In this document: positions 22,355-33,288 of the stretch, in pieces | Numbering within the stretch: position 1 is the stretch's first letter | Layout of the letters: each line of letters begins with the position of its first letter | Assembly (NCBI GenBank): GCA_902806575.1 | Contig: CADCXD010000010.1 | Coordinates: 744,001-808,000, forward strand | DNA from: Jackrogersella multiformis | Taxonomy: Eukaryota; Ascomycota; Sordariomycetes; Xylariales; Hypoxylaceae | DNA: 64,000 nt | Reading direction: 5' to 3' | The notes under the pieces: generated by a model | Seen by the model: only the letters and a program-made list of their open reading frames with translations | The model's database searches: none | What the model was told of the DNA's origin: nothing | Translations under genes and position numbers: made by a program

Positions 22355-25300
22355 TGGTAATAGTAGTGGCGGCGGCAACAGTGGCGGCGGCAGCGGCAGT
22401 GGTAATGGTAGTGGTAACGGCAAAGAGTCGCCAGACTGGCAAGTTGCCGCGTCAAATTCTACGCTGAATACTTGGGTTGGTGGTCGACGACAGCCATCAT
22501 GGCTAGCCAACGCGAAACCTGTGAAGCCTACTCCTCGTCCTCCACAACCACCTACCAGGCAACCTATCACTACTGAGCCCGCGCGCCCCATCCTGCCCAT
22601 ATTCACTACGACGGCCCAGCCAGCATCAGTCGCGGTTCCTAAGCCCGCGACAACTACTCGTAGCCCTACTCCTACTGCTTCTACTCCCTCTACTTCTGCT
22701 ACTACCACAACATCTGCTACCACCACAACAACTACAACAACTACAACAAATACTACTGCTACTTCTACTCCCCCACCGAGTCGACCTCAGCCGCCTCGTT
22801 CTCCTCGACGCCCACCCGTACAAACGCAACTCGCAACATCTACAACAACTACAACAACGACCCCTACAGCTACCTCGTAAGTGATTGTTTATAATTGTTT
22901 ACCTACCTAGACGCGTCCATATCTCTTTCAACCCCCCCTCCTAACTCGTACTCACTACCCTTCACTCCCTCGTAGACCTAACACTATACCAATACCATAC
23001 CAATATCATATCACATAATCAGATCAGTTACTAAGCAATGCACGCGATATGACTCGATAGGACTTCAGCTTCAGCCGCACGCATTGTACATACCGTACAT
23101 ACTGTACTTCCTTCTCCTGCTCCGAGCGACGAGCCGAGCCCTGACGTTTCCGAGTCCCAAGTCTCGATTCCTACTACTAAAGCCCAGTTTGTACTTGATA
23201 CTCCTACTACCTTAGATGACTCTCGTCAAGAACACGCCCGGATTCGAGTATCTGCTGTCCGCGCACGGACGAGCTCGCGGCAAATCACCAAAGATTCTAC
23301 GATACCCACGATACCCACGATATCTCCAAACACCCCCCCTACCCCCAACATACCTGTAGTTAATCTGCAGATGGCGCCAGATATGGCCTCACCAGAGCAG
23401 CAAGAGCAGCCGCCGGCCAAGAGACGATGTTACGAGTACGTACAATCCCCTGTTGCCCAATTATAACAATGCCTATTCATTTATATGCCGACATGTATAT
23501 ATGTCTCTATGTCTCTATGTTCTTATGGCTTCGTCTACACGTGTAAAACAAACCAGGAACTAATCTTGTTTTCCTTACTAGAAACCAGCAGCTCCAATTC
23601 CTAAGAGTCGGTGGCGCTTCTAACATTCTCCAAAACCGCATACAAAATGCCGGCGGGGAATATTCCCTAGATGCTCAGGTTGAGCGACCTCGATATCAAC
23701 TATTAGGTGACGCGTGTAATGAGGGAGACCTGTTCTTTATCGTATTGCATCAACTCTTCTGTGTCTGGGCGATAAATCAGCCCAGCGTCCATCGGCTATG
23801 CGATGAGGGCATCCATAATCCATCCCTCGTGGACAACGCCTTCGGTACTATGGGCACGCTTCTTAAGAGTAATTCGAAGCTCAGACCGGAGCATGTCCGA
23901 TGGCTTGCGGCATTTCCAGATCGTCTTGCAACCTTACAGAACATAAGCTTGTACAAGCACACTATCACGCAAGTTCTCGATTTTCTTATTCGCGTGGCCC
24001 ATAGGTGGATGGTGGTACATCGTAACCACCAACAAAGGGGTTATCCCCTTCTCGTGAGCGAACTTCTCAACGAGTTTCTACTATTCTCCCCCATTCTTCA
24101 GGCCATCATGTTTAGGGCATCAAGAAGAAGTTTGGGGCTCACAGATGGACCTCTCGCGGCGCAGATGGAGGTTACGTTCAAAAGGGACCAAAGGACTCAT
24201 CTGGGTGGTGATGGCACCTTCAAACTACGATCCCCTTCCATGGCGTATCAGCATTACAACAATTCCCTTATCACGGAATACAAAGCCATCATTGCCCAAA
24301 ACCAGTCGTCTCGGGAAATTCATCAGGGAAATCAACAGTCCAACCCTCCTACAATGTCGACTACTCATCTGCCAGGCTTAGCGTACCCCCCTCATATGAA
24401 TCATCATATGACTTCTATAGATCCTCACATAGATCCGCGGCTGCAGCAGAACTCGGATCAAACTCGGAGGCTCCAGCCCAATCTGGCCCCATTGCGTAGT
24501 AACTCTCTAGGGAGTTCTGCGGGGACACCTGGGAATCAGGTCGCATACCCATATTCCCAGTCTCCAACTGACACACTGCCACTGAGTGCCAACAGTCTAA
24601 GTCCAGTCAACTACGACTCTTATTTTCAACCACCGGTCCCAAGTCAGTTTACTGTACGCTCGAATCACAATACACCCGACACCGTGGTGACGACAGCCCC
24701 CTCATCTTCCGCGCTCTTCTCTCCGTCGGCCGATTCCAACCATCCGATGCCACTAGGTCGCCCAGATCGCCAGTTGGAACCTATACCCTCACATCAGCAC
24801 TCCCCACACCTTCTCTATCAACAGATGCAGTCGCGGCTTGGCCAAGAAGGTGCCAGTACAACTCCACCCTCTACATTACCAATGCCTGGCTCAATGAGTT
24901 CGTACCATGGTCATTCTATGCAGCCTAATGAACAGTGGCAGCAAGAATACCTGGACAGAAGTGGCCAAGGTAGGGTACCTGGACAGTATGGTCTTAACGC
25001 ATCGAGTGCTCAACCCCCTCCGGTGTATTTTGCGCCTCGCCACCAAGGTTCTGTCCAGCAAGGCCCTGTCCACCCCCAGCAGTCTCCGAATAATCAACTA
25101 CTACACAAGCCTGTTGTAAGTGGGCGCGACCGACTAATTCCACCTGCGAACATGCGCATCGGCATACAGGATTACCCCCACAGCTCTTACGATAGGTCAT
25201 CTGTTGAGGTAGCTCTTCATCAAGCCCATCTTAGAAGTCCCAGGAGGGTGCCTCGAGTGCTAGAACCGGTAGACCCCGAAAGATATTACCAAGCAGTCAA

Positions 25301-26366
25301 ATCATTTGCTTTCCCGCCAACCGCGGTCTCTCCCCGCGCGTACTTGTACAACTTCAAGTTCGCTATTTCAGACCTGGACTATACCAAAATTACTCGAGAG
25401 GAAAAGAAGCCGGGCATGTCCTTGCCCGTAAATGTATTCACCAATGGATCTATACGCGTTCGTGTTCGATGTTGCTGCAGAAAGCTGGCAACCACTCCCT
25501 TTCTCGAGAGTGATTGGGTCACTACCGACACGACCTGGCCCGACCACATCTTCATGAACTTGAACGGGCAGTCACTAGGTATCAGGCGTAAGGCACATCA
25601 TTCCAAGGACTTGCCTGTTGAAGCGTCATCCTTTATTGTTCCGGGTGACAACGCACTTGACATTACTATTCCTAGAGGGACCTCGATACCCCAAGGAAAG
25701 GAGCTCTACATCGCTGTCGAACTGGTAGAAATCCTAAGCCATAGTTCTGTGCTCCAAATGGTGAAGATACGCGGTAGCCTTCCGATGGGTATTACGCAAG
25801 GCATTATCCACGAACGCCTCCGCAAATATGTAGACGATGATGGCGATGACCTTGCGATGGTTAACTTCTTGTCCATAGATCTCGCCGATCCATTTTCCCG
25901 ATCCATGTTCAAAATTCCTGTCCGTGGAAAGGACTGTACCCATCTTGAGTGTTTCGATCTCGAAACTTGGCTCAACACGCGGCTTGGCAAGAAGTCATGC
26001 TACTGTAACAACTCTTCAGGTTGTGGAAACTGTCTCAACGAGCCCTCATTCGTGGACAAGTGGAAGTGCCCACTATGTGATGGCGACGCCCGCCCCTATA
26101 GTCTCCGTATCGATGAATTTCTCGTCGATGTTCGCTCGCATCTAGAGAATGATAACCAACTTCGCGCGAAGTCAATCTGCGTCAACTATGATGGAACTTG
26201 GGAAGCGAAACAAGAACCGAATAGTGATGACAGCGGAGGTGAGAGCGACGGAGACGACGGCACTCCAGCCCGAAGCAAACCTTCTCGCCCATCTACTAGA
26301 GCTAAGACTGTTCCACGTAACAAAACTGGAATGCCAATCGAAATCATCGAGCTTGATGACGACTAG
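22296..26366 (+). CDS. Large MIZ/SP-RING zinc-finger protein (possible SUMO E3 ligase)
   Basis: Three exons: 22296-22876, 23061-23435 and 23582-26366, about 1246 residues. Intron 1 (184 nt) ends at 23060 and intron 2 (146 nt) at 23581; both junctions restore one frame, while later AG acceptors for intron 1 run into a stop. The N-terminal 300 residues are Ser/Gly, Pro and Thr-rich low complexity. A helical segment follows (about 375-470, FPDRLATLQNISLYKHTITQ), then a disordered Gln/Pro-rich middle. The C-terminal third contains a PINIT-like beta region and the MIZ finger: Cys1104, His1106, Cys1109 (RGKDCTHLECFDLETW) and Cys1148, Cys1151 (WKCPLC). Between them sits a Cys-rich insert (SCYCNNSSGCGNC). 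Known members of the fold (Siz/PIAS/ZMIZ) are SUMO ligases or nuclear co-regulators. The tail ends PIEIIELDDD, resembling a SUMO-interacting motif. Confidence 0.85.
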
Positions 26367-28365
26367 CCTTAGAATTATGTTCTATTGACAGGAGATCGCA
26401 TCTGGCCTTGTGGTTGAATCTCACAAACAAATCCACGGAAAGCAGGTAACTCCTTGTCATGGATTGTCATGGACCCCCCTTCGTTCGGATCAACGTATTA
26501 TCTTGTAATCTTTCCTTTTCTCGTTATTCTACAGGCGTTCACTGCAGCAATCATTCACCAGGCTTGATACCCCTAAACATGCCTTATCTTTTCGACACGG
26601 AGTTTTACCAATGGACGACATCACGAGTTATTTTTTTTTTCTTTCTCCTAGGCGTATGGACATACATAATGTCAGTTACCGCATCGGAAAACCGGTTCCC
26701 TTCGAGGGAAAAATATCGGTTTTAGGTTAATCGCGCACACACGGACGGACGGAGCAGGGCGAAAAGGAAACGGAAGGGAAGGCAAAGGGGAAAGAGAAAA
26801 GGTTTAGGAGTGCGCATTTGCAAATACGCCCACGGAGTATCTACTTGCATGCGGTTGGATCTACCCCCCAACACAGCACATATCACGAACATACAGGACG
26901 ATTCCATACAAAGAGGCAGGAAACCGCCCGAGGTGTATCGCCGTCGACGGCCCCCAGCCTGTTCATAGGTGATCTGTTCGTTCTACGTGGTACCCACTAC
27001 ACCGGCTCATAACGGACTTAGTCCCAACGGCCCGCTCTGTAGTTCGACGAACCTCGTCTCCCCCAGGGCGAACTCCCACGGCTGGGTACGAGCTGTATGA
27101 CCATGATTGTAATTAATTCTACATGTTGAGTTCAGATACCCTTTTGTTGTTGTTTCCGAAAATGCGTGAAATGTGTGAAATGTATGCGTGATGAGTAGTG
27201 CTAAGCTAAGCTGCGTTCCTAGCGCTTGGTAACTTGGGTTAACCCTGAGATCGAGTTTAGGATTTAGTTAGAGACCGATCTATCTATACATCACGAGGAG
27301 TGGGAACTAAGACGCCTTTCTACGTAGGTAAACAGTATGAAAATACTCTGAATAAGGCGTTTTGGGTTTGTATTAAAGGCTAAGGTACCTAGGTAGGTAC
27401 TGATGCCATCGTTAAGCGTTATCTTGCGTGGCACCTTATATACCTATATAATCTTATAACCTTAGCATACCTAGGTAGCTATGGTAGGATGCTAACTCAA
27501 TAGCAGATAGGTAGGTTAGTGGCATCCCTTTCTTTCTTTCTTTCCTAGAGCCGGTAGGGTTTCCGCATCGCGAGAGTTGGAGACTAGGTACCTATGCTAA
27601 GCTACCTAGCATCAGCACTTCTACCATCGTTTGCGACCCCCTCCCCCTCCCCCTTTTCTTTTTCGAGACTAGTACAATTTCGGCCTTGTCTCTGAAATAC
27701 ACTACACGTTGACCTACTCATTTTATACTGTTTCCGACTATTACGCCCTGTATACAATATATCGATTTTATTTGGGCCAATCCCGACCGGCACGGTAAGT
27801 TGCGATAGTTGTTACTAGGTTTTATTTATGATCTTACCTAGATTCTACAATACCTTAATACGCACCTTAGATGGATCATCAGCATCTCTTAAGTTTATCC
27901 TAACAACATCCAACCCATAGCAGCAACAGCAGTAGCAGCTCAACACAACCCCTATTCCCGATTCTCAGCCTTATTTCAATTCACTTCACCTCATCTCACC
28001 TCACCAACGCAGCAGGTCCATCAGACCCATCACCAAAAAAAAAAAAACCCCCGCAAAATGCGTGAAAACGCTCATATATTGATCTCTTACCTAGGTACCT
28101 ACCAACCTACCCTACCGTAAGCAAAGAAAAGCAAAACCCCGCTATGATAGTAGATGTAGATGTATACACATGGGCAGGTGGGCAAAAAAAAAAAACAAGC
28201 GAGCGGATCCGGATATTCTATTCGTTTCGTTTCCCTGGTCGATGGATGGATGGTGTAGTTTGACAAAAACCCCGACGCTGGGTTTGGACTCCTTCTCGCG
28301 CCTCATGCGCCGTCAAAGAAAAAAAATGCTCGCCTGTTTTTCATGCCGGTCGATCGCGGACCGCT
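26367..28365. other. Convergent region between the MIZ gene and KEX1
   Basis: Both flanking genes end here, so 3' UTRs and terminators are expected. No gene is supported. Features seen: a run of T at 26631-26640, a short perfect hairpin TTCCCTTCGAGGGAA at about 26697-26711, CCTAGG palindromes at 27385-27397, 27468-27478 and 28089-28104, a TTTC run at 27530-27543, and A runs near 28036 and 28186. Confidence 0.5.
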
Positions 28366-30490
28366 CTAGCTCCTACTTGACGACTGGCCGTTGCTTCCCC
28401 CGGCGCTCTTCTTTGCTGTGGCGGGCTTCTCGTCTATTTCTGATTCTTCCTCGGATTCGTCGTCGTCGTCGTCGTCGCTCGCCGAACCCACGCTGTACCG
28501 CTTTTCCTTATTAGCGGCGTCCTTGGGGGTCGCGACGTGCAGCTCGTCCAGCTCGCCCTCGTCGAAGTCGCCCGCCTCTAGGTCGCGGTTGTTGCCCGCC
28601 CTCCTGGTACGGAAGCCCTCGAGCCCGATACCGCCGCGCGCGCCCTCGGATATGATGGGCAGGCCCGAGTAGCCCGCTGTCCGGCGGCGGCCGCGCCAGA
28701 TGATGAAGCCCCAGACAGCAGCGCCGACGATCACGATTGCCAGGACCATCTCGCCGGATTTCTGGTATGCGGTCCACTTGGCGTCGCTGACCTCCTTGTC
28801 CTTGGCTGCCTGGTCTGATTCGGTGTGGTTGGTGACGCCGCCGACGGTGGTGTCGGGCAGCTTCTCGCCGTCGAGGAAGCTCTTCGAGGGCGCGCCACCG
28901 ATGCTGCTGATATCGACGCCCATAAACCGGTCGAGCATATCGCGGGTCCGGCGCGGGTAGTCGAAGGGAACCATGTGGGAGGAATTATAAAAGAGAACGT
29001 AGGTCAGGTTACGAGCCTCCTGCCAAAAACCCGCCGCCTCACCTTCGAAAGTCCAGTCGCGTCGCGGCGCCCAGTTACCAGGGGATAGCTCGAAACCTTT
29101 TCCGCCGTTCCATTGCATGTTGCTGATGAACGCTTCCGTGCCAAGATGATTGCATATCAAGTCCTCAGCACCCGAGAAGAGAAGCACGTTCACCTCCTTC
29201 AGAATATCTGGTAGGTAATCTACAGATGGTTTTGAGGCCTGGGTACTGAACGCATTCCCCACAGCCCCGTTACACTCCGTCCATCCCGTGACTTTGTTAG
29301 TATTGATGTGTAGAGCGTTCACCACTTCTTGTTTCCGAAGGTAGGGCACAACGGACGTCAAGTCAGGAGGCCAATTCATGCCGCAGCTTGGGTACACATC
29401 TTTTAGTCGGACATCGTACATGTTAACGCATTCCGCCTCGCCCTTGGAGTTCCTAGTCTGGGTCAGGCGGAGAATTTCCTGAAGCACATGTTCGCAAACG
29501 GAGTTGTCCACATGATTGCCCGATGTTGATAAGTCCTTGCGGCACATGCGGTACTGAGCCTCAAGCTTGCCCCATGTGTCAGAACCCTTGGTGACAAGGC
29601 CCTTTTCGAGGGAAAACGAGAGGTATGCTTCGTACTGCTCTGGCGGGGAGATCCAGCCGTTTCCGATCAGCAAACCCTTGAGATTCCATGCGACTTTAGT
29701 TTGGGGCAGCGTATTGCGTTCGAGCATGGCTTTTGCGATGTAGGGGATGTGCTGTCCAGCGAATGATTCACCGGCGATGTAGATCTGTAAATAACTTGGT
29801 TAATACGGCTTAATAGAGGAAAGCCTGGTGACTAGTGCTTGGGTCTCTCACATCGTCGTGCTCATATTCTGGGAAGAGCTTGTACCACTTCTCGAGGAAA
29901 GTAACAAACTGGTTCGCCATCTCGTCTAGTTCGTGGACGTACGCATTCGTATCGACATAACTATATCCAGTTCCGACAGGGTTATCGACGAAGAGCAAGT
30001 TCGCAAACTCGTTCCAACTACCATTGTTATACTCGAGGTTATCAGGATCTTTCAAGCGATAGGGACCGATCTCCATCAATGCGCCGTCCTCGGAACTACA
30101 GCCTGGGCCTCCATTTAGCCAGATGACGGTCCGCTGTCGATTTGCAATGTGCTGGTTTTGGAAGTGCCAGAAGAAGAGGTTCCCGTTATGTTCTGGTGTG
30201 ATCTCGATATGCCTATGCGCAGAGGTGGGAAGTCAGCCAGCCGGGTCAACCTGTGCGAAGCCTGGAGCTTGAAGCCCGAAACATCGAAATATGCCTAGGG
30301 GGGCATCGTTGGAGGACATGGCTTACCCGGCATGCATCTTGATCGTATCCCCCTTAGGGGCTCCCGGTAGCGAGTGAACAAAGTAGTCACTAGCAGTCAT
30401 CTCAGCGCTGGCCATCGACGTCCAACAGACCAGGCTGAGGAGTGCGCCGACGACTCGCGCCGAGCTCCAGGGCGAAGCTGGAGGAGGCAT
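28366..30490 (-). CDS. KEX1: Pheromone-processing serine carboxypeptidase KEX1
   Basis: Three exons on the minus strand: 30490-30327, 30212-29852 and 29784-28366, about 647 residues, the usual size for fungal Kex1. Introns are 114 and 67 nt. The N-terminus has a signal peptide ([20 protein letters not shown]), then [13 protein letters not shown] of peptidase family S10. The second splice restores [17 protein letters not shown] with the nucleophile Ser182; catalytic Asp383 lies in [11 protein letters not shown] and His445 in [12 protein letters not shown] single transmembrane helix (about 521-538, [18 protein letters not shown]) precedes a cytosolic acidic tail with an Asp tract from a (GAC/GTC) microsatellite. 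Kex1 trims C-terminal Lys/Arg from peptides cut by Kex2 in the late Golgi, including alpha-type pheromone. It is convergent with the MIZ gene. Confidence 0.95.
28457..28481. repeat. Trinucleotide tract within KEX1 (acidic tail)
   Basis: A CGT/ACG trinucleotide run within the KEX1 coding strand codes for a stretch of Asp residues in the cytosolic tail. Length change here would alter only the number of acidic residues and keep the frame. Confidence 0.8.
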
Positions 30491-32439
30491 AGTTGTTGCA
30501 ACGCCAGAAAGGAGGAATCTTTAACCTGATTATGTTACGGGCATCCGTATCCTATGTATCCATCGAATTTGAATGATGTAGGGATCGAAGATACCAAGAT
30601 AGGGGATTATACAAACAGGGAATTAGGTTCGATGGTGATAAGTTCAATATTCAAAGTTCGATGCGAATGAAAGAATTAATGAAGTACGTATTGTACGTTA
30701 GGTACGCAGGTACGCAGGTACGTAAGCCAATTGGATGATTTTAGGTTCCAAGGTTATGAAGCGGCGAAGGTGGCCTCTGTACGACTGCTGCACAATACAC
30801 TACGAAGCTTCCAATCCAATCCAAGACAGGCTAATAACGGGGCTGTTACGGGTCATTGCGGCAGTAGCAAGTTGCAGCTGGATCCACGGATCCACGGATG
30901 CAGGTGCGCTTACGTTATCGTTATTCTGGGACACCTACAGCCAATAGGGTTCATGATAAGATTATTAGCACAAATAACATAGGCTGCAACCTTAACATGA
31001 TATATTGTGTTGTATTACAAATATTATAAATCACCTCGCTAGAAGAATAGATGACATCTTATGACATACTATCTACCTACTTATATCTACCTTAGGTACT
31101 TAGGTAGGTACCACGTTTAACCAACATGACCTCATTCCTCTTTTTAAATAATCTTTTAAATAATAATAAATCATCTTGAAGCAGACGATCCTAAGGTAGG
31201 ATTACTTACCTACACCTATGTAGGTAAATATTTATCTCCTTCATACCTAGCCTAGGTATGTACACATACGAAGAACACTGTTGAAGCAACCCTACGATTA
31301 TTTAAGCAGGTCTCGGATCTAAGAACGGTCTTTGTCTCTCACTTCAACTACAGCAAGTGTACGACGATCAATCGGTCACATTTATATCATACCTTGTCGT
31401 TCTCCGTTATCGTTATGAAGAGATTGCTTCGGCCATGCGATTTTCGCAATATCGAACGAAAATTATTTCCAAGGCCGATCAACCCGATCAACTTTGGAAC
31501 CGTGCATGTTGTTACCTGCTGTTGACTCTGGGTTTCAACCTAATAGATAGCAACCACAGCCAAGTGCTCTCGACTTAGAGATGGATGTGGTAGAACGCAT
31601 ATCAGACTTGGAAACCTCACAGTTCGTTCGAAATAACAAGATTTTAGCTTCGGCCATCATATTACATCTCGAGAGCAATTATCGCGATATTATCCGAGCG
31701 ACATGTAGTGTTAGAGTCATGGTCCGGACGAAGTATCAGCCATACATGAAACGGATAACAAGAGTTTTCGGTCGTCGCAAGCAAAGGTTTATATGCTTTC
31801 CTTTAACTCCTTGCCTTTGTTCTACGGATATGAGGTCGGGGTATATTCCTATATATGCCACACTGTCCCAAACCCCATCGGAATCAGACACGGACAGATG
31901 ATTTGAACCCGGATTATGCACCGTCCTTGAAATCCCATCCTAACCAACAACAAAAAAAAAAAAAAAAAGCCGTCGTGGGAACTCGGGTTGGACTCATTAC
32001 ATTATTAAGATGCCTTTCTCCCAAAGGCTACTTGTTCCGTTTACTTCAAGGGTAACACTAAGGAAGGTCGTGGCATTCTGTAATGATGGATGCTTATCCC
32101 ATCTAGAAAGAATGACCAATATGTTGGTGAGCCGAGTAGATGTTATCGAGTACCCCCGACGAGCGAGGCCCCCATGACCCTTATTACCGGAAACCGGAGT
32201 TATGTGGATTTTCGGTTCCCATCTCTGAGGCATATACTATAAACAAGGTTAGAGGTCACGAAACAGGTTGCGCACGCCAGGACAGTAATAATACCTGAAG
32301 AGGACCAACTAGAAAAACTATCAGCCCCCCTGGCCTAGACGGATCAACTAGCCCCTACTACCTCAGCGTCCATCCAACACGGAAAAATCTTCATATGCTC
32401 GCTGAAGAGTAGAAACCATCATGACGCCTTCTACCGTCA
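30491..32439. other. Intergenic region upstream of KEX1
   Basis: The first few hundred bases are the KEX1 promoter side, with GGTACGCA repeats at 30700-30722. CCTAGG/GGTA palindromes occur at 31090-31112, 31212-31230 and 31243-31260. A run of 17 A lies at 31952-31968. Frames at 31357-31901 show no motif and are not taken as genes. Confidence 0.5.
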
Positions 32440-32991
32440 CTATCGCCACGGGGCGCGGGCGATATAATTAACCATCCCATTCAAGGCATTGTCACCCTCT
32501 TCGACAGTTATAAGCTTCGCATCTTGCAGCGTCGTCAAGACATCCCCAACCCAACTTTGACAAGTCCAATCAGACTCGGTATTATTCACGTGGGAACCTA
32601 GGATTGCGTCCCGTAGTCCCATATCAAGCTCCGAGCTGGTTTCAACCGTCGCAACTGCAAGTCTTCGATAAAAATTCGGTCTCGTTCGGGGATGAGGCTG
32701 GTTCCACATCTCATCGACGATAAAATTTGGATGATGACCCTGGATTCGGATGGTGAGATTTTTGCTCTCATTATCATCGAAGACGATATACAACTCGGTA
32801 ACTCGGGCGCTCTGGATATCGCGAGGGTACCCTCGAAAGATCAATATCCAGAGAGTCTGGGAGTGGCTGACATTGTCCGGTCTGTCCTGGTCATCACCAT
32901 CCGGCTGGGCCTGTTGATTTTTGTCTTTGCCATTGTTTCCTCCCCCGTGTCCGGATGTGCTCGAAACGATACCCATTGGAGCCTCAAGCAT
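32440..32991 (-). CDS. Uncharacterised small fungal protein with CQxWVGD motif
   Basis: Single exon of 183 codons. The first 40 residues are polar and Gly/Asn/Gln-rich. The folded part starts WILIFRGYPRDIQSARVTEL, continues with a beta-rich region and LAVATVETSSELDMGLRDAI, and ends with TCQSWVGDVLTTLQDAKLI and a final helix. From memory this matches a widespread, unnamed family of small ascomycete proteins whose signature is Asn-Cys-Gln-x-Trp-Val-Gly-Asp. The family's pattern of an early His after Arg and a late Cys-x-x-Trp/Phe-Val recalls permuted NlpC/P60 (LRAT-like) folds, but that is my inference. Here the position that I recall as His is Val (ARVTEL), so catalysis is doubtful. Stop-free length and coherent composition support a real gene. 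Confidence 0.65.
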   Translation of the reverse strand: MLEAPMGIVSSTSGHGGGNNGKDKNQQAQPDGDDQDRPDNVSHSQTLWILIFRGYPRDIQSARVTELYIVFDDNESKNLTIRIQGHHPNFIVDEMWNQPHPRTRPNFYRRLAVATVETSSELDMGLRDAILGSHVNNTESDWTCQSWVGDVLTTLQDAKLITVEEGDNALNGMVNYIARAPWR

Positions 32992-33265
32992 TAGAGGAGC
33001 GCTGAAACCACCCGGATAAGCCCTGAGGTCCGGAGGTTATCCACGAAACTTGCGACGACCGACAAGGCTACCTAGTCTTTGTCTCTTAAGGGGTCAGACC
33101 ATTTCCCGGGTCGAACATGACAATGGACGACCAACCTTTGTCGCGGGCGGTTTGGATTGTTGCAACGCGAACGGGACGCTGGCTTTGTCTTGTCGTTATC
33201 GATGGGAGGCTTTCAAGGAGAACCGGAAAAAAAAAACTAGACTAGCCCACCCCCCAAAAAATGAT

Positions 33266-33288
33266 GGGTGGTGGGTGGTGGGTGGTGG
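33266..33288 (+). repeat. GGGTGGT tandem run (possible G-quadruplex)
   Basis: Three copies of GGGTGGT followed by GG on the plus strand. Three G triplets plus G pairs could form a two- or three-layer quadruplex. No gene is close by. Confidence 0.6.

Noticed and set aside
22169..22726. 185-codon minus-strand frame over MIZ exon 1
   Set aside because: Val/Gly/Leu/Pro-rich shadow of the low-complexity Thr/Ser/Gly repeats of the sense frame.
31880..31915. tRNA-like B-box (GGGTTCAAATC on the minus strand)
   Set aside because: The T-stem does not pair and no acceptor stem or A-box was found at proper distance.
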